This document shows, in pieces, positions 8,705 to 16,633 of a stretch of DNA of 56,097 bases. How positions within the stretch are numbered: position 1 is the first letter of the stretch; each line of letters begins with the position of its first letter. Below the pieces are notes generated by a model that made no database searches, was not told where the DNA came from, and was given only the letters and a program-made list of their open reading frames with translations. The translations under genes and the position numbers were made by a program. The DNA is from Deltaproteobacteria bacterium (lineage in GTDB: Bacteria; Desulfobacterota; Desulfuromonadia; Geobacterales; Pseudopelobacteraceae): NCBI GenBank assembly GCA_021778115.1, contig JAJYCS010000005.1:1-56097 (forward strand), in the 5' to 3' direction.

Positions 8705-9579
8705 TGCCCCGTCCCCCCTCCCTCAAGACCACGCTGGAGGCCCTCTATGCCGGCCGTTCCCAGCGCCACCTGGCCAACGACCCGCTCTCCTTCTGCCACC
8801 GGTATCCCGATCCCGCGGACCGGGAGGTGGCTGCCCTGATCGCAGCGGTCTTCGCCTACGGCAACGTCCGGGTGATCAAGGGGAGCCTGGAGCGGATCGC
8901 CGCGACATTGGGACCATCACCGGCCCGTTTCATTGACCGTTTCGATCCTGGGGCGGCGCAGACCGCCTATGCCGATTTCAGACACCGCTTCAACGACGGG
9001 CGGGATCTCCGTGCCCTCTTCTGGGCCATCCGCCTGATCCGGGAGGAGGCCGGCACCATCGAGGCCTTCTTCACCCGCCGTCACGACCCTGCCGCCGCCA
9101 CCGTGGAACAGGGGCTGAACGGCTTCTGCGCGGCGGTACTGGACCTCGATTACCGCCCGGTGTACGGCCCCGGCGGCCTTCCCCGGGACGGCTCCTTCCG
9201 GTTTCTCTTCCCCGCCCCTGCCGGCGGCAGCGCCTGCAAACGGCTCTGCATGTTCCTGCGCTGGCTGGTCAGACCGGCAGACGGCATCGATCTGGGGCTC
9301 TGGAGAACCACCGTGACACCCCGCCAGCTGGTGATCCCGGTGGACCGGCATATCGAGCGGATCGGCCGCCTGTTGGGGTTCACCGCCCGCCGTACCCCCG
9401 GCTGGCAGATGGCCCTGGAGATCACGGCGGGACTGCGCCGCTATGCCCCGGCCGACCCGGTACGGTACGACTTCAGCATCTGCCACCTGGGGATATCCGA
9501 GGGATGCGCCGGTCGGCACGGAACGGCCTGCCTCCACTGCCCGCTGGCAGCCCATTGCCAAGCCTGCCTCCACGGATAA
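8704..9579 (+). CDS. TIGR02757 (DUF2400) family protein
   Basis: A 291-residue protein that matches my memory of the TIGR02757/DUF2400 family, whose function is not established. It starts with GTG at 8704, overlapping the galT stop by one base. Recognisable parts are the N-terminal DPLSFCHRYPDPADREV and ALIAAVFAYGNV stretches and the basic, helical middle. The C-terminus is rich in cysteine (SEGCAGRHG, ACLHCPLAAHC, ACLHG). The spacing is reminiscent of the Fe-S loops of DNA glycosylases such as endonuclease III, so a cluster or a nucleic-acid role is possible, but this is inference. No transmembrane segment is visible. It is probably translated with galT. Confidence 0.8.
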   Translation: MPRPPSLKTTLEALYAGRSQRHLANDPLSFCHRYPDPADREVAALIAAVFAYGNVRVIKGSLERIAATLGPSPARFIDRFDPGAAQTAYADFRHRFNDGRDLRALFWAIRLIREEAGTIEAFFTRRHDPAAATVEQGLNGFCAAVLDLDYRPVYGPGGLPRDGSFRFLFPAPAGGSACKRLCMFLRWLVRPADGIDLGLWRTTVTPRQLVIPVDRHIERIGRLLGFTARRTPGWQMALEITAGLRRYAPADPVRYDFSICHLGISEGCAGRHGTACLHCPLAAHCQACLHG

Positions 9580-9583
9580 GAAA

Positions 9584-9612
9584 TTGACACCTCCCCCCCT
9601 TTCTGGTACAAA
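9584..9612 (+). promoter_or_regulatory. Sigma70-type promoter for the zinc-ribbon membrane protein
   Basis: A perfect TTGACA at 9584-9589 and TACAAA at 9607-9612 are separated by 17 bases. It lies five bases after the stop of the TIGR02757 gene and about 60 bases before the next start. Confidence 0.7.
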
Positions 9613-9674
9613 ATCGCTGGTTTATTGGCCTTTCAAGGCACGCGACCAACCAACCCGCGGAAACGGAGCTGGCG

Positions 9675-11204
9675 ATGATCATTCAATGCGAGCAGTGCCG
9701 AACCAAGTTCAAGCTTGATGATGAAAAGGTGACGGAGCGGGGCGCCCGGGTCCGCTGCGCAAAATGCCGGCACATCTTCACCGTCCGCAGGCCTGAGGCA
9801 GCGCCGCAGCCAGCGACATCTCTCGCCGAGGAGACCGTCCTTCCGACGCCGACGGCCCCGCCACCCTTCGCCGTTGAACCTGAAGCCCCCTTCGACAGCG
9901 AAAGCCGCCAGGTTGCCGCCACGGTTCCGGAGCAGACCGCTCCGCCTGCCCCTGACGACTTCGATTTCGGTACGGTCTCCTTCGCCGATCTCGCCACCGA
10001 CACGCCGTCCCCCCCCCAGCCGTCGGAACCGTCCGGCAACGGCATCGATTTCGGCACGATCCTCCCCGCGACATCCGACACCAAGCCCACACGGGAGATC
10101 CACTTCGACTTCGGCGAGGCCACCCCCTCTGCCGACACCCCATCTGAGACCGCTTTTGACTTCGGCAGACCTGATGCCGTTACGCCACCGCCTACCGCCG
10201 ATCTGGATTTCGGCGGTTTCGACTTCGGTGAGCTGCCCACGGTGGGACGCAATGACCGCGCCAACCTGACAACCACCGATTTCAGCACCCTGGGCGCACC
10301 TCCGACCCCGACCACCGTCGGCGATACCGGGCTGGACTTCGGGTTCGGCGAGGCCACAACCGCCCCCGGGACACCGACGGCCGGGCTTGATTTTTCCGCC
10401 CTCGACTTCGGCGGGGCGCAGACGCCTGAATCGACAGCCGCACCCTCCGGTGACGCCTTCAACCTGGGAGAGCTTGATTTCAGCACCGTGGATGCCCCGG
10501 TCCCTATGCCGGCGCTGCAGCCGGAACAGGACAACCCCCTGTTCACCTTCAGCCAGCCCCCCGCCACGACTGCACCGACTGGGCCGGACGAGGAGCTACC
10601 TCTCACCGCCCCTGCAACGCCGCAACCGCCGGCCCCGGAGGAGACCCCACCCCTTTCCATCGCCTCCCGACGCCGCCAAAATCCCCTGATTTCGGCCCTG
10701 ATTCTGGTGGCCGGCCTCCTGCTGGTCGGGGTTCTGGCCTTCATGGGATACCTCTTCCTGGGGGATGGGGATAAGGCCGCCAGGATGATCGGCGCAGGGA
10801 CCACCGCCGATGAAGGCAGGATCGTGGTGCAGAAGATCCAGGCATCCTTCCTGACCAAGGCAACGGCCGGTGATCTGCTGGTCATCACCGGCGAGGCCTT
10901 GAACCGATACGGCAAGCCGCGGGCCGCCCTGCAGGTGAAAGGGACCGTCTTTGGTCCCAACAACGAGTCATTGGCCTCACAGACCTGCTATGCGGGGAAC
11001 CAGCTCACCCGTGAGCAGCTGGCCACCATGCCCAGGGACAAGATCCTGTCCACCATGAACAACCAGTTCGGCGATTCCCTTGCCAACCTGGAGGTCCCCC
11101 CCGGCAAGGCGATCCCCTTTACCCTGGTGATCATCAACCCGCCGGCCAATGCCAAGGATTTCGGTGTGGAGGCGGTGGGATCCACCGTGGCGGCCGGCAA
11201 ATAG
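9675..11204 (+). CDS. MJ0042-type zinc-ribbon protein with FDFG-repeat linker and DUF3426-like C-terminus
   Basis: A 509-residue single-pass membrane protein of unknown function. The N-terminal zinc ribbon has Cys5, Cys8, Cys28 and Cys31 and the family pattern RVRCAKC. Residues about 45-330 are a low-complexity Pro/Ala/Thr-rich linker in which short DFG or FDFG units recur roughly ten times (DFDFGTV, IDFGTI, FDFGEA, LDFGGFDFGEL and so on). One transmembrane helix lies at about 338-362. The remainder, with EGRIVVQKIQ and an immunoglobulin-like extracellular part, matches DUF3426. The zinc ribbon would be cytoplasmic and the C-terminal part outside. The gene has its own promoter and a terminator hairpin, so it is probably a single transcription unit. 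GGAG precedes the ATG. Confidence 0.85.
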   Translation: MIIQCEQCRTKFKLDDEKVTERGARVRCAKCRHIFTVRRPEAAPQPATSLAEETVLPTPTAPPPFAVEPEAPFDSESRQVAATVPEQTAPPAPDDFDFGTVSFADLATDTPSPPQPSEPSGNGIDFGTILPATSDTKPTREIHFDFGEATPSADTPSETAFDFGRPDAVTPPPTADLDFGGFDFGELPTVGRNDRANLTTTDFSTLGAPPTPTTVGDTGLDFGFGEATTAPGTPTAGLDFSALDFGGAQTPESTAAPSGDAFNLGELDFSTVDAPVPMPALQPEQDNPLFTFSQPPATTAPTGPDEELPLTAPATPQPPAPEETPPLSIASRRRQNPLISALILVAGLLLVGVLAFMGYLFLGDGDKAARMIGAGTTADEGRIVVQKIQASFLTKATAGDLLVITGEALNRYGKPRAALQVKGTVFGPNNESLASQTCYAGNQLTREQLATMPRDKILSTMNNQFGDSLANLEVPPGKAIPFTLVIINPPANAKDFGVEAVGSTVAAGK

Positions 11205-11232
11205 GCCGTCTGTGACCCTCGCGTATCAACAC

Positions 11233-11262
11233 AAAAGGGCTGCCGAAACCGGCAGCCCTTTT
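11233..11262. terminator. Bidirectional rho-independent terminator
   Basis: A perfect 13-base stem (AAAAGGGCTGCCG, loop AAAC, then its complement ending in TTTT) lies between the convergent zinc-ribbon and FKBP genes. A/T tracts on both sides allow it to work in both directions. Confidence 0.9.
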
Positions 11263-11297
11263 GTTACGTGTCGCACCTCACCGAGAAAGACCGTTTC

Positions 11298-11795
11298 CTA
11301 GACGATCTCCACCAGCCGGATAGCGAAGGTAAGATCCCTCCCCGCCAACGGATGATTGGCATCCAGGGTGACCGACCGATCGGTCACCTCGGTGATCAGC
11401 ACCGGCATGGTGGCGCCGTCCTGCAGCACCACCTCAAGGTGCTGTCCCTCGATCGGCTCGACACCCTCTCCCAGTTCGCTCCGCTCCACCACCGCAACCA
11501 TCTGCTCATGACGGGGACCATAGGCCTCGTCGCAGGAGATGGTTACCGTGGTGCTGCTCCCCACGGCCAGGCCGATCACCGCCTTTTCAAAGCCGGGGAT
11601 CACGTTTCCCTGACCTATGACAAACTCCAGCGGGTCGCAACCGCAGTCAGCGGCGGTTCCACAACCACCTGAACTGCTGCATCCGCAGCCGCACGACTCC
11701 TCCTGAGAGGCCTCAGAAGAGTCGAACACGGTCCCGTCCTCCAGCGTCCCGGTGTAATGAACGCGTACCCGATCACCATTTTTAGCCAACAGCAT
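11298..11795 (-). CDS. SlyD-like FKBP peptidyl-prolyl isomerase with Cys-rich insert
   Basis: A 165-residue FKBP-type prolyl isomerase and folding chaperone of the SlyD class. The FKBP strand VRVHYTGTLEDGTVFDSS and the later PLEFVIGQGNVIPGFE are clear, and the insert-in-flap domain typical of SlyD (DEAYGPRHEQMV onward, then a return to LTFAIRLVEIV) is present. The unusual part is residues 35-53, where six cysteines (35, 37, 39, 45, 51, 53) are placed in the loop after FDSSEAS. Escherichia coli SlyD instead carries its metal-binding His/Cys tail at the C-terminus. The insert probably binds a metal such as nickel, zinc or copper; this is inferred. I chose the second ATG (11795), because AGGAAAGG abuts the first ATG at 11801 too closely. 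The gene is expressed alone, convergent to the zinc-ribbon gene. Confidence 0.9.
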   Translation of the reverse strand: MLLAKNGDRVRVHYTGTLEDGTVFDSSEASQEESCGCGCSSSGGCGTAADCGCDPLEFVIGQGNVIPGFEKAVIGLAVGSSTTVTISCDEAYGPRHEQMVAVVERSELGEGVEPIEGQHLEVVLQDGATMPVLITEVTDRSVTLDANHPLAGRDLTFAIRLVEIV

Positions 11796-11848
11796 CTGCA
11801 TCCTTTCCTGAATCTTAAATCCCGTGCCCCGGCAGGGGGACGGGTACT

Positions 11849-12154
11849 CTACGCGAAGGCCTGTTCAAACTGGGCCGCCGTGACGCCCGAAACCCGTATC
11901 CGCTTATGACGCGAGGTCTCGCCGGACTCAATCCGGACTGCCGATTTGGGTACCCGCAGCAGCTTGGCCAGAAACTCCCGACAGCAGTCGTTGGCGGCTC
12001 CGTCCACCGGCGGCGCGGTCAGGCGCAGCTTCAATTCATCACCCTGCAGGCCGCAGAACTGGCTGCGAGAGGCCCTGGGCTGCACCACCACCCGCAGCAC
12101 CAGGCCGTCTGCCTGCTCCTGCCAGGGGGAATCACTCCTGTCGGGCATTCTCAA
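11849..12154 (-). CDS. DUF167 (YggU) family protein
   Basis: A 101-residue protein of the DUF167/YggU family, small conserved alpha/beta proteins of unknown role. Family motifs visible are VVVQPRASRS, GDELKLRLTAPPVDGAAN and the C-terminal VRIESGETSRHKRIRV. The start could be ATG 12154 or the in-frame ATG at 12148; either one overlaps the end of the DivIVA gene, which indicates coupled translation. The order yggT-divIVA-yggU is a common bacterial arrangement and suggests a cell-envelope or division context. Confidence 0.88.
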   Translation of the reverse strand: MRMPDRSDSPWQEQADGLVLRVVVQPRASRSQFCGLQGDELKLRLTAPPVDGAANDCCREFLAKLLRVPKSAVRIESGETSRHKRIRVSGVTAAQFEQAFA

Positions 12155-12584
12155 TCAGCCGGGCGTGGGCGTCCAACAGTCCTTTAAGCTCCAGCTCAAA
12201 CTGCAGCCGCTGACGCCGCGTCTCCTGCACCTTCACCTGCAGTTCGGCCACGGTCCGTTCCGCCTCGTCCACCAACCTGCGCGCCTGCTGCTGGGCCTCG
12301 GCGATAATCAGCTCTCCTTCCTTCTGGGTGTTGGCCTTCATCTCTTCGGTAATGGTGCGGGCCGCCAGCATGGTCTCACGCAGCTCCTTGTCCCGCTCGG
12401 TCAGTTCGGCCAGATCCCGCGCCTGACGGCTGACCTGCTCTTTCAGTTCCGTGTTCTCCCGCATGAGTTCTTCCATCTCGGCTGAAACCGCCTGCAGAAA
12501 GGCATCCACATCATCGGCGTCCAGGCCTCCGAACATCTTTCCCTTGAACTGTTGCTGCTGGATATCGAGCGGTGTGATCTTCAT
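12132..12584 (-). CDS. DivIVA-domain protein
   Basis: A 150-residue DivIVA-type coiled-coil protein. The N-terminal DivIVA lipid-binding region is recognisable in ITPLDIQQQQF and the following DADDVDAFLQAVSAEM. The rest, from about residue 35 to 145, is almost entirely heptad-rich and charged and should form a long coiled coil. DivIVA proteins gather at curved membranes and recruit division or cell-wall factors; in this lineage the exact partner is unknown. The gene lies between yggT (start of the operon) and the DUF167 gene, overlapping the latter by more than 20 bases. Confidence 0.9.
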   Translation of the reverse strand: MKITPLDIQQQQFKGKMFGGLDADDVDAFLQAVSAEMEELMRENTELKEQVSRQARDLAELTERDKELRETMLAARTITEEMKANTQKEGELIIAEAQQQARRLVDEAERTVAELQVKVQETRRQRLQFELELKGLLDAHARLIENARQE

Positions 12585-12600
12585 GACGGGTATCCTCTGG

Positions 12601-12924
12601 TTAGCGTAACCGCAGTGTGAGGCTGGCGTCGAACAGATATTGGTAGATGGTGTCGAGCACCACTATCTGCAGCAGGTAGATCAGGGCAAAGGCCACCAGG
12701 GGGGAGAGATCGACGGCGCCGGTGTCGGGCAGATACCGCCGGATACGCCGGAGCAGCGGCTCGGTGACCCGGTAGAGAAAACTGACGATCGGGTTGTACG
12801 GGTCGGGGTTCACCCAAGAGATCAGGGCTGCCGCGATCAGGACATATTTGTAGAGGGTCAAGAGGCCGTTGGCCATCTCGACGATGACCGACAGGGCTCT
12901 GAGCAGATTGGCGAGCAGGATCAT
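12601..12924 (-). CDS. yggT: YggT family membrane protein
   Basis: A 107-residue integral membrane protein of the YggT family. It has hydrophobic segments at about residues 1-35 and 68-95, and the family signature around SWVNPDPYNPIVSF, RVTEPLLRRIRRYLP and DLSPLVAF between them. Its role is not firmly known; relatives have been linked to osmotic tolerance and to cell-division loci. The start at 12924 is supported by GGAGGAG a few bases upstream. It is the first gene of the yggT-divIVA-DUF167 operon. Confidence 0.9.
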   Translation of the reverse strand: MILLANLLRALSVIVEMANGLLTLYKYVLIAAALISWVNPDPYNPIVSFLYRVTEPLLRRIRRYLPDTGAVDLSPLVAFALIYLLQIVVLDTIYQYLFDASLTLRLR

Positions 12925-12954
12925 GGCGGCACTCCTCCGTTGAACGCGCCGGAA

Positions 12955-12983
12955 ACTATGCCTGAAACACCACGGAATGTCAA
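12955..12983 (-). promoter_or_regulatory. Promoter of the yggT-divIVA-DUF167 operon
   Basis: On the minus strand, TTGACA (complement of 12978-12983) and CATAGT (complement of 12955-12960) are exactly 17 bases apart, about 30 bases upstream of the yggT start. It is divergent from the promoter at 13004-13033. Confidence 0.65.
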
Positions 12984-13003
12984 AGCTGTATGCGTTGTCG
13001 CGG

Positions 13004-13033
13004 TTGACGCTGGAGGCCCCCTTCCGGTATGCT
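13004..13033 (+). promoter_or_regulatory. Promoter of the small TM2-like gene
   Basis: TTGACG at 13004-13009 and TATGCT at 13028-13033 with an 18-base spacer, about 45 bases before the ATG at 13079. It forms a divergent pair with the yggT promoter. Confidence 0.55.
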
Positions 13034-13078
13034 GCGATCATCTCACCTGGCGACACAACGCAGGTCTGGAGGAGCTGC

Positions 13079-13411
13079 ATGAAACGACCGCTGGTTGCCC
13101 TACTCTTAAACTCCCTGGTTCTCCCCGGTCTCGGTCAGCTCTACCTCGGGCGCAAACGGCAGGGGATCCTCCTGATTGTGGCCGTCAACCTCCTCCTGGT
13201 GGTGGCCCTGTTTCTCGTTATGAAGATTGCCGCCCCCCTCGTGGGGGTACAGCTGGCAGGGGGGCAGGTAACGCCGGCCATGATCGCGGCTCAACTGCAG
13301 CCCTACCTCCTCTGGACACGGCTCCTCATGGCGGCCTTCATCGCCCTGTGGGGATACGGTCTCCTGGATCTGCTCCCGACCCTGCGTCCCCCCCGGTCGA
13401 ATAGCTTTTGA
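13079..13411 (+). CDS. Small membrane protein, TM2-domain-like
   Basis: A 110-residue protein with three likely membrane helices (about residues 5-20, 27-47 and 80-100). The N-terminal PGLGQLYLGRKRQGI resembles the conserved turn of TM2/DUF5683-type small membrane proteins (PGxGxxYxGxxxxG), but I cannot place it more precisely and its function is unknown. ATG 13079 follows GGAGGAG, which settles the start against earlier in-frame codons. It has its own promoter and ends 34 bases before fabH. Confidence 0.75.
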   Translation: MKRPLVALLLNSLVLPGLGQLYLGRKRQGILLIVAVNLLLVVALFLVMKIAAPLVGVQLAGGQVTPAMIAAQLQPYLLWTRLLMAAFIALWGYGLLDLLPTLRPPRSNSF

Positions 13412-13437
13412 CAAACGATGTTTGCCTATGGCATATA
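13408..13437 (+). promoter_or_regulatory. Putative fabH promoter giving an almost leaderless transcript
   Basis: A perfect TTGACA at 13408-13413 overlaps the end of the preceding gene. The best -10 match is CATATA at 13432-13437 (18-base spacer, a weak 3/6 match). It would place the transcript start within a few bases of the ATG at 13446, which has no visible ribosome binding site. Confidence 0.4.
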
Positions 13438-13445
13438 GACTGGCT

Positions 13446-14426
13446 ATGAACTATTCACAGATTATCGGCAGTGGCGCCGGCCTCCCTGATCGGGTAGTCG
13501 GCAACGATTTTTTCTCCTACCTGATCGACGATGCCGATGAGTGGATCGCCTCCCGCACCGGCATCCGGGAGCGGCGGTTTGCCGCCCCCGATGAGTCCAC
13601 CGCCGATCTGGCGGTGCGCGCTGCCCGCGCCGCCCTGGCGGACGCCGGCATCCGGGGTGAGGAGATCGACTGCATCGTGGTGGGGACCTCCACCCCGGAT
13701 ATGATTCTGCCGGCCACCGCCTGCATGGTGCAGAAGGAGATAGGCGCCAAGGATGCCTTCGCCTTCGATCTGAACTCGGTCTGCGGCAGCTTCATCTTCG
13801 CCATGGATACCGCCGACAGCTTCATCCGGTCCGGCAAGGCCGCCACCGCCCTGGTGATCGGCGCCGATACCTACTCAAAGATCCTCAACTTCGACGACAA
13901 GACCACCTGCCCCCTGTTCGGCGACGGCGCCGCCGCCGTGATCCTCAGGGCCGGTACCGGGGAGACCGGCATCCGCCAGACCTTCATCCGCTCCGACGGC
14001 AACGGTTGGCCCCTGATTCAAGTCCCTTCCTCCGGCTCCCGCAAGCCGATCACCCCCGAGACCATCGCCGCACGGGAGAATACCTTCTACATGGCCGGCA
14101 AACAGGTCTACATCTTCGCCACCGAGGCGATTCCGGAGCTGATCAAGACCGTCTGCAGCCAGGCCGGGATCACCCCGGCCGATCTGGACTGGCTGATCCC
14201 CCACCAGGCCAACCTGCGGATCATCGACTCCGTGGCGAAAAAGCACAACATCCCCAAGGAAAAATTCCTGGTCAACCTGCAGAAATACGGCAACACCGCC
14301 GCCGCCTCAGTGGGACTGGCCTTTGACGAGTTCCGTCGCAACGGCACCATCAAACCGGGACAGCTGGTGCTGGTGATGGGCTTCGGCGGCGGCCTCTCCT
14401 GGGGCGGGCTCCTGGTCCGCTTCTAG
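13446..14426 (+). CDS. fabH: 3-oxoacyl-ACP synthase III
   Basis: A 326-residue thiolase-fold condensing enzyme of the FabH family, which joins acetyl-CoA to malonyl-ACP to start fatty-acid synthesis. The catalytic triad is visible as Cys113 (NSVCGSF), His253 (IPHQANLRI) and Asn283 (KYGNTAAAS), close to the Escherichia coli spacing. The C-terminal GFGGGLSWGGLLVRF is also typical. I used ATG 13446, since MNYSQIIGSGAGLP aligns with the usual FabH N-terminus; two earlier in-frame starts would add up to eight residues. It is not next to other fab genes here, so it may be an extra FabH or a related condensing enzyme. It is followed 24 bases later by a WYL regulator. Confidence 0.92.
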   Translation: MNYSQIIGSGAGLPDRVVGNDFFSYLIDDADEWIASRTGIRERRFAAPDESTADLAVRAARAALADAGIRGEEIDCIVVGTSTPDMILPATACMVQKEIGAKDAFAFDLNSVCGSFIFAMDTADSFIRSGKAATALVIGADTYSKILNFDDKTTCPLFGDGAAAVILRAGTGETGIRQTFIRSDGNGWPLIQVPSSGSRKPITPETIAARENTFYMAGKQVYIFATEAIPELIKTVCSQAGITPADLDWLIPHQANLRIIDSVAKKHNIPKEKFLVNLQKYGNTAAASVGLAFDEFRRNGTIKPGQLVLVMGFGGGLSWGGLLVRF

Positions 14427-14449
14427 CCGCACCCACCACCGAGGTCTCC

Positions 14450-15457
14450 ATGCCAACCCGCGGCAAGCCGGCCGGCCATTACACCCAGGCGGCCCGGCTG
14501 CATAACGTGATCCGCCTGATCGAATCCCGCCAGGGGATCACCCTGGACGAACTGGTTGAAGAGACCGGCGTCGATCGCCGGACCGTACACCGCGACCTTG
14601 CCGCAGTTCTGGAGGCCGGCTATCCGCTGTTCTCCCAATGGGAGGCCGGCAAGAAGGTCTACCGGTTCCTGACCCGCAGCCGCCAGATCCCGCCGATCAC
14701 CTTTACCCTGGATGAACTGGTCTCCCTGCACCTGCTCCGTTCCCTGGCGCCGCTTCTGCCTGCCGCACCGTTCGGCGCCGAGATCGATGCCCTCTTCGCC
14801 AAGATCCACGCAGCCCTCCCCCCCCGCTCCGTGGCTCACCTGGAACGGATCAGCCGGGTTGCCCTGCCTCGTCTCCAGGGGGTACGGGACTACGCCGGTT
14901 CTGCCGAGCTGTTGACCGAACTGCGCCGGGCCCTGCTCTACCAGTACCGGCTCAGACTCTCCTACCACCGCAACGGGAGACAGCCAACCGCCTACGAGGT
15001 TGATCCCTACACCCTGGTCCTGGCCAAAGGCGGGCTCTACCTCCTGGGGCATGCCCACAACCGCAACGCCATCCGCCTGTTCGCCGTGGAACGGATCGCC
15101 GCCCTGACCGTCACCCGGCAACATTTTGAGCTGCCCGACGATTTCGATCCTGAGGCCTGTTTCGCCGACGCCTTCGGCCTAGTGCGGGATCAGCCGATGC
15201 AGGTCACGGTCCGGTTCGACCGGGATGTCGCCCAGACCGTGCGGGAACGGATCTGGCGCCCGGGCCAGCTGGTCACCGATCAGCCGGACGGCGGCCTCCT
15301 CCTCTCCTTCGAGGCGTCCGGCGCCCTGGAGCTCCTGGCCTGGGTCCTCTCCTACGGCAGCCACGCCGAACTGCTGGAACCGCCGGAGCTGCGGCGGGAG
15401 CTGCGCCGCCAACTGAAAGGGCTGCGGGAGATCTACCGTAAAAAACCGAAAGAGTAA
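14450..15457 (+). CDS. HTH/WYL-domain transcriptional regulator
   Basis: A 335-residue regulator with an N-terminal winged helix-turn-helix of the DeoR/HTH_11 type (LDELVEETGVDRRTVHRDL at about residues 26-45) and a WYL domain at about 160-235 (YEVDPYTLVLAKGGLYLLGH). A WYL C-terminal extension follows. WYL proteins bind ligands, in several cases nucleic acids or nucleotides, and often control stress or defence genes. No obvious operator or target is visible; the downstream gene begins four bases after the stop and is likely co-transcribed. Local context (fabH, MidA-like methyltransferase) does not point to a specific regulon. Confidence 0.9.
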   Translation: MPTRGKPAGHYTQAARLHNVIRLIESRQGITLDELVEETGVDRRTVHRDLAAVLEAGYPLFSQWEAGKKVYRFLTRSRQIPPITFTLDELVSLHLLRSLAPLLPAAPFGAEIDALFAKIHAALPPRSVAHLERISRVALPRLQGVRDYAGSAELLTELRRALLYQYRLRLSYHRNGRQPTAYEVDPYTLVLAKGGLYLLGHAHNRNAIRLFAVERIAALTVTRQHFELPDDFDPEACFADAFGLVRDQPMQVTVRFDRDVAQTVRERIWRPGQLVTDQPDGGLLLSFEASGALELLAWVLSYGSHAELLEPPELRRELRRQLKGLREIYRKKPKE

Positions 15458-15460
15458 CCC

Positions 15461-16633
15461 GTGACCATCCCTCAGGACCCTCCATACACCGCACAGATTG
15501 CCGACAACCCGTTAGCAACCCGCATCTCCGACCGTATCCGCCGCAACGGCCCGATTACCTTCTGCGCCTTCATGGCCGCCTGCCTCTACGAACCTGGGCT
15601 GGGCTACTACACCTCACCCGGCCGCAAGGTCGGCACCGGAGGCGACTTCTACACCAGCATCACCGTCCATGCCGCCTTTGGTAGGGTGATCGCCCGCGAG
15701 GTCGCCCGGATGTGGCGATCACTGGGGGAACCGGCCACTTTTACCCTGGTGGAGGCAGGCGCTGGCCATGGCCGTCTGGCCTGCGACATCATGGACTTTC
15801 TGGCCGAACGGGAGCCAGTCTGTTACGCCGCCACCTCCCTGCTGCTGATAGAGCAGGAGCCGACCCTGGCAGGCGCCCAGGCCGAACTGTTGGCCTCCCA
15901 TCGCGGCAGACTGGACTGGCGCACCCCGTCAGAACTGGCCGATCTGCGGTTTGAAGGGGTGCTCTACTCAAACGAACTTCTGGACGCCATGCCGGTCCAC
16001 CGGGTGCTGATGACGGCCGACGGTCTGCGGGAGCTGTTCGTGACCCTTGACGGCGACCAGTTTGGGGAGCAGCTGGACCACCCTTCAACCCCAGCCCTGG
16101 CGGACTATCTCACCCGTTACGGCGCGCCGCTCATGGTAGGCCAGGAGGCCGAGATCTCCCTGGCGGGCCTCTCCTGGTTCGAGACCGCGGCAACGGCCCT
16201 TGCGCGGGGTTTTATTCTGACCGTGGACTACGGCTTCCCCAAGGCGGAGCTGTACACCCCCCGGCGCAACCGGGGGACGCTGCTCTGCTACCACCAGCAC
16301 CGGGTGGAGGACAACCCGTACCTCCGGGTTGGGCAGCAGGACATCACCAGCCATGTCAACTTCAGCGCCTTGATAGAGCGGGGGGAGGAGCTGGGGCTCA
16401 CCACGGTCTGGTTTGGGGAGCAGTACCGGTTCCTGCTGGCGGCCGGCATTGTGGAGGAGTTTGAGTCGATCGAGACCGCCGACCTGACCGAGGCGGAAAA
16501 ACTGCGCCGGCGGCTCACCCTGAAACGGCTGATCATGCCGGAGGGGGGGATGGGGGACACCTTTCGGGTCCTGGTACAGTCCCGCGGGGTGGAAGCGCCC
16601 GATCTGGGCTGCCTCCGGGGCATCGCCCCATGA
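15461..16633 (+). CDS. MidA/NDUFAF7-like SAM-dependent methyltransferase
   Basis: A 390-residue class I methyltransferase of the DUF185/MidA family. It begins with GTG at 15461. Family marks are the PITFCAFMAACLYEPGLGYY and GTGGDFYTS region near the N-terminus, the SAM-binding LVEAGAGHGRLA at about residues 96-107, SNELLDAMPVHR, and LTVDYGFP. The mitochondrial member NDUFAF7 methylates an arginine of the complex I 49-kDa subunit (NuoD homologue). A complex I operon is 24 kb away, so a similar target is possible but not shown. The stop overlaps the ATG of the following HAD gene. Confidence 0.9.
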   Translation: MTIPQDPPYTAQIADNPLATRISDRIRRNGPITFCAFMAACLYEPGLGYYTSPGRKVGTGGDFYTSITVHAAFGRVIAREVARMWRSLGEPATFTLVEAGAGHGRLACDIMDFLAEREPVCYAATSLLLIEQEPTLAGAQAELLASHRGRLDWRTPSELADLRFEGVLYSNELLDAMPVHRVLMTADGLRELFVTLDGDQFGEQLDHPSTPALADYLTRYGAPLMVGQEAEISLAGLSWFETAATALARGFILTVDYGFPKAELYTPRRNRGTLLCYHQHRVEDNPYLRVGQQDITSHVNFSALIERGEELGLTTVWFGEQYRFLLAAGIVEEFESIETADLTEAEKLRRRLTLKRLIMPEGGMGDTFRVLVQSRGVEAPDLGCLRGIAP

